A DNA stretch of 6,420 nucleotides, from contig JAAHIA010000287.1 in NCBI GenBank assembly GCA_010671975.1, positions 1 through 6,420 on the forward strand, given 5' to 3'. Shown here in pieces: positions 6,019 to 6,420 of the stretch (positions are counted from its first letter, which is position 1; each line of letters begins with the position of its first letter). The notes under the pieces were generated by a model that saw only the letters and a list, made by a program, of their open reading frames with translations, had not been told where the DNA came from and made no database searches. The translations under genes were made by a program, and so were the position numbers. The stretch comes from Leptolyngbya sp. SIO4C1 (GTDB lineage: Bacteria; Cyanobacteriota; Cyanobacteriia; Phormidesmidales; Phormidesmidaceae).

Positions 6019-6051
6019 GTTGAATCGGGGCTCTGCTGTCATCAATCCCCG
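6012..6051 (+). promoter_or_regulatory. Possible RNA hairpin/pseudoknot in the response-regulator leader
   Basis: TGACAGC (6012-6018) is the exact reverse complement of GCTGTCA (6035-6041). CGGGG (6026-6030), inside that loop, is complementary to CCCCG (6047-6051). The two stems interlock as in an H-type pseudoknot, or act as alternative hairpins. Loops of 7, 4 and 5 bases are sterically reasonable. The structure ends 20 bases before the ATG. Stems this short are common by chance, so confidence is low. Confidence 0.2.
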
Positions 6052-6071
6052 TTATTTTCAATCGACCGCCT

Positions 6072-6420
6072 ATGAAGACCGTTTTGATTGTGGAAGACGA
6101 CATGATTAATGCTCGTGTCTTCTCAAAAATTTTGACCAAGCGGGGAGGTCTCCTCGTTAAACATACTGAGAATGTGGAAGAAGTCATGCAAATCGCCCAA
6201 AGCGGCGAAGCTGACATTATCCTGATGGATGTTTCTCTGTCCCACAGCGTTTATCAAGGTAAGCCGGTTGGTGGCATCCGAATTACGCAGATGCTGAAGG
6301 CTGATTCGGCTACGGCTAACTTACCCATCATCTTGGTCACCGCTCATGCAATGGACGGCGATCGAGAAAACTTTTTGCAGCAAAGCGGGGCAGATGGCTA
6401 CATTTCTAAGCCCATCGTAG
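6072..6420 (+). CDS. Response regulator receiver protein, CheY-like (3' end outside window)
   Basis: The frame opens at ATG 6072 and is open to the right edge, giving 116 residues of a receiver domain. The start MKTVLIVEDD supplies the acidic pair D9/D10 for Mg2+. Asp53 (IILMDVSL) is the phospho-acceptor, Thr90 (ILVTAHA) the switch residue and Lys113 (ISKPI) the conserved lysine. An expanded loop after the phosphorylation site (SHSVYQGKPVGG, about 57-68) precedes helix 3; I recall this variant in cyanobacterial single-domain regulators. The protein takes a phosphoryl group from a histidine kinase in the cytoplasm. Whether an output domain follows cannot be seen, although a receiver is usually complete at about 120 residues. 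No Shine-Dalgarno precedes the ATG. The gene diverges from the topoisomerase gene, and no convincing promoter was found among the repeats upstream. No kinase is in the window. Confidence 0.93.
   Translation, partial: MKTVLIVEDDMINARVFSKILTKRGGLLVKHTENVEEVMQIAQSGEADIILMDVSLSHSVYQGKPVGGIRITQMLKADSATANLPIILVTAHAMDGDRENFLQQSGADGYISKPIV

Noticed and set aside
5978..6217. Minus-strand 79-codon frame across the repeats and response-regulator start
   Set aside because: It overlaps the well-supported receiver domain, and its end is simply a translation of the 14-bp repeats.

Overview
Most of this window (about 470-6420) reads as cyanobacterial chromosome. The HIP1 octamer GCGATCGC occurs five times between 1831 and 4865. 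The proteins include a PEP-CTERM exported protein, a gyrase/topoisomerase A subunit beginning MAKQLN that resembles cyanobacterial versions as I remember them, and a response regulator with a long beta3-alpha3 loop. The first ~460 bases look different. They are GC-rich (39 of 60 bases in the first line), have no HIP1, and encode the C-terminal part of an XRE-type regulator that I associate from memory with Rhodobacteraceae-like alphaproteobacteria. The frame stops abruptly where composition drops to about 42-45% GC. A chimeric contig, for example from a cyanobacterial culture carrying heterotrophic bacteria, is the simplest reading. Real horizontal transfer cannot be excluded from sequence alone.

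Layout from left to right. 3-467 (+) is the regulator fragment, open at the left edge. 468-1125 is AT-richer sequence with no convincing gene, ending in a possible promoter and a Shine-Dalgarno-like GGGGA. 1126-1890 (+) is a secreted PEP-CTERM protein. 1887-3101 (-) is an ABC-transporter ATPase of the MalK/UgpC/MsmX class. It converges on the PEP-CTERM gene so tightly that the palindrome CTAG supplies both stop codons. 3102-3273 is a spacer with clustered G-runs on the minus strand. 3274-5784 (-) is a GyrA/ParC-type topoisomerase A subunit. 5785-6071 is a divergent intergenic region with a possible topoisomerase promoter, four 14-bp tandem repeats and a potential RNA pseudoknot. 6072-6420 (+) is a CheY-like receiver that runs off the right edge.

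The genes do not form an obvious pathway. The ATPase and the topoisomerase gene lie on the same strand 172 bp apart and could be co-transcribed, but nothing links them functionally. No permease or solute-binding gene accompanies the ATPase, so it may serve transporters encoded elsewhere. The topoisomerase and the response regulator are divergent and share the repeat-bearing intergenic region.

I see no clear new multi-gene system. The observations most worth a second look are the composition break near 460, the exact 27-bp in-frame duplication in the ATPase, the GyrA-box-like motif sitting in the fifth rather than the first C-terminal blade of the topoisomerase, and the 14-bp repeat array upstream of the response regulator.
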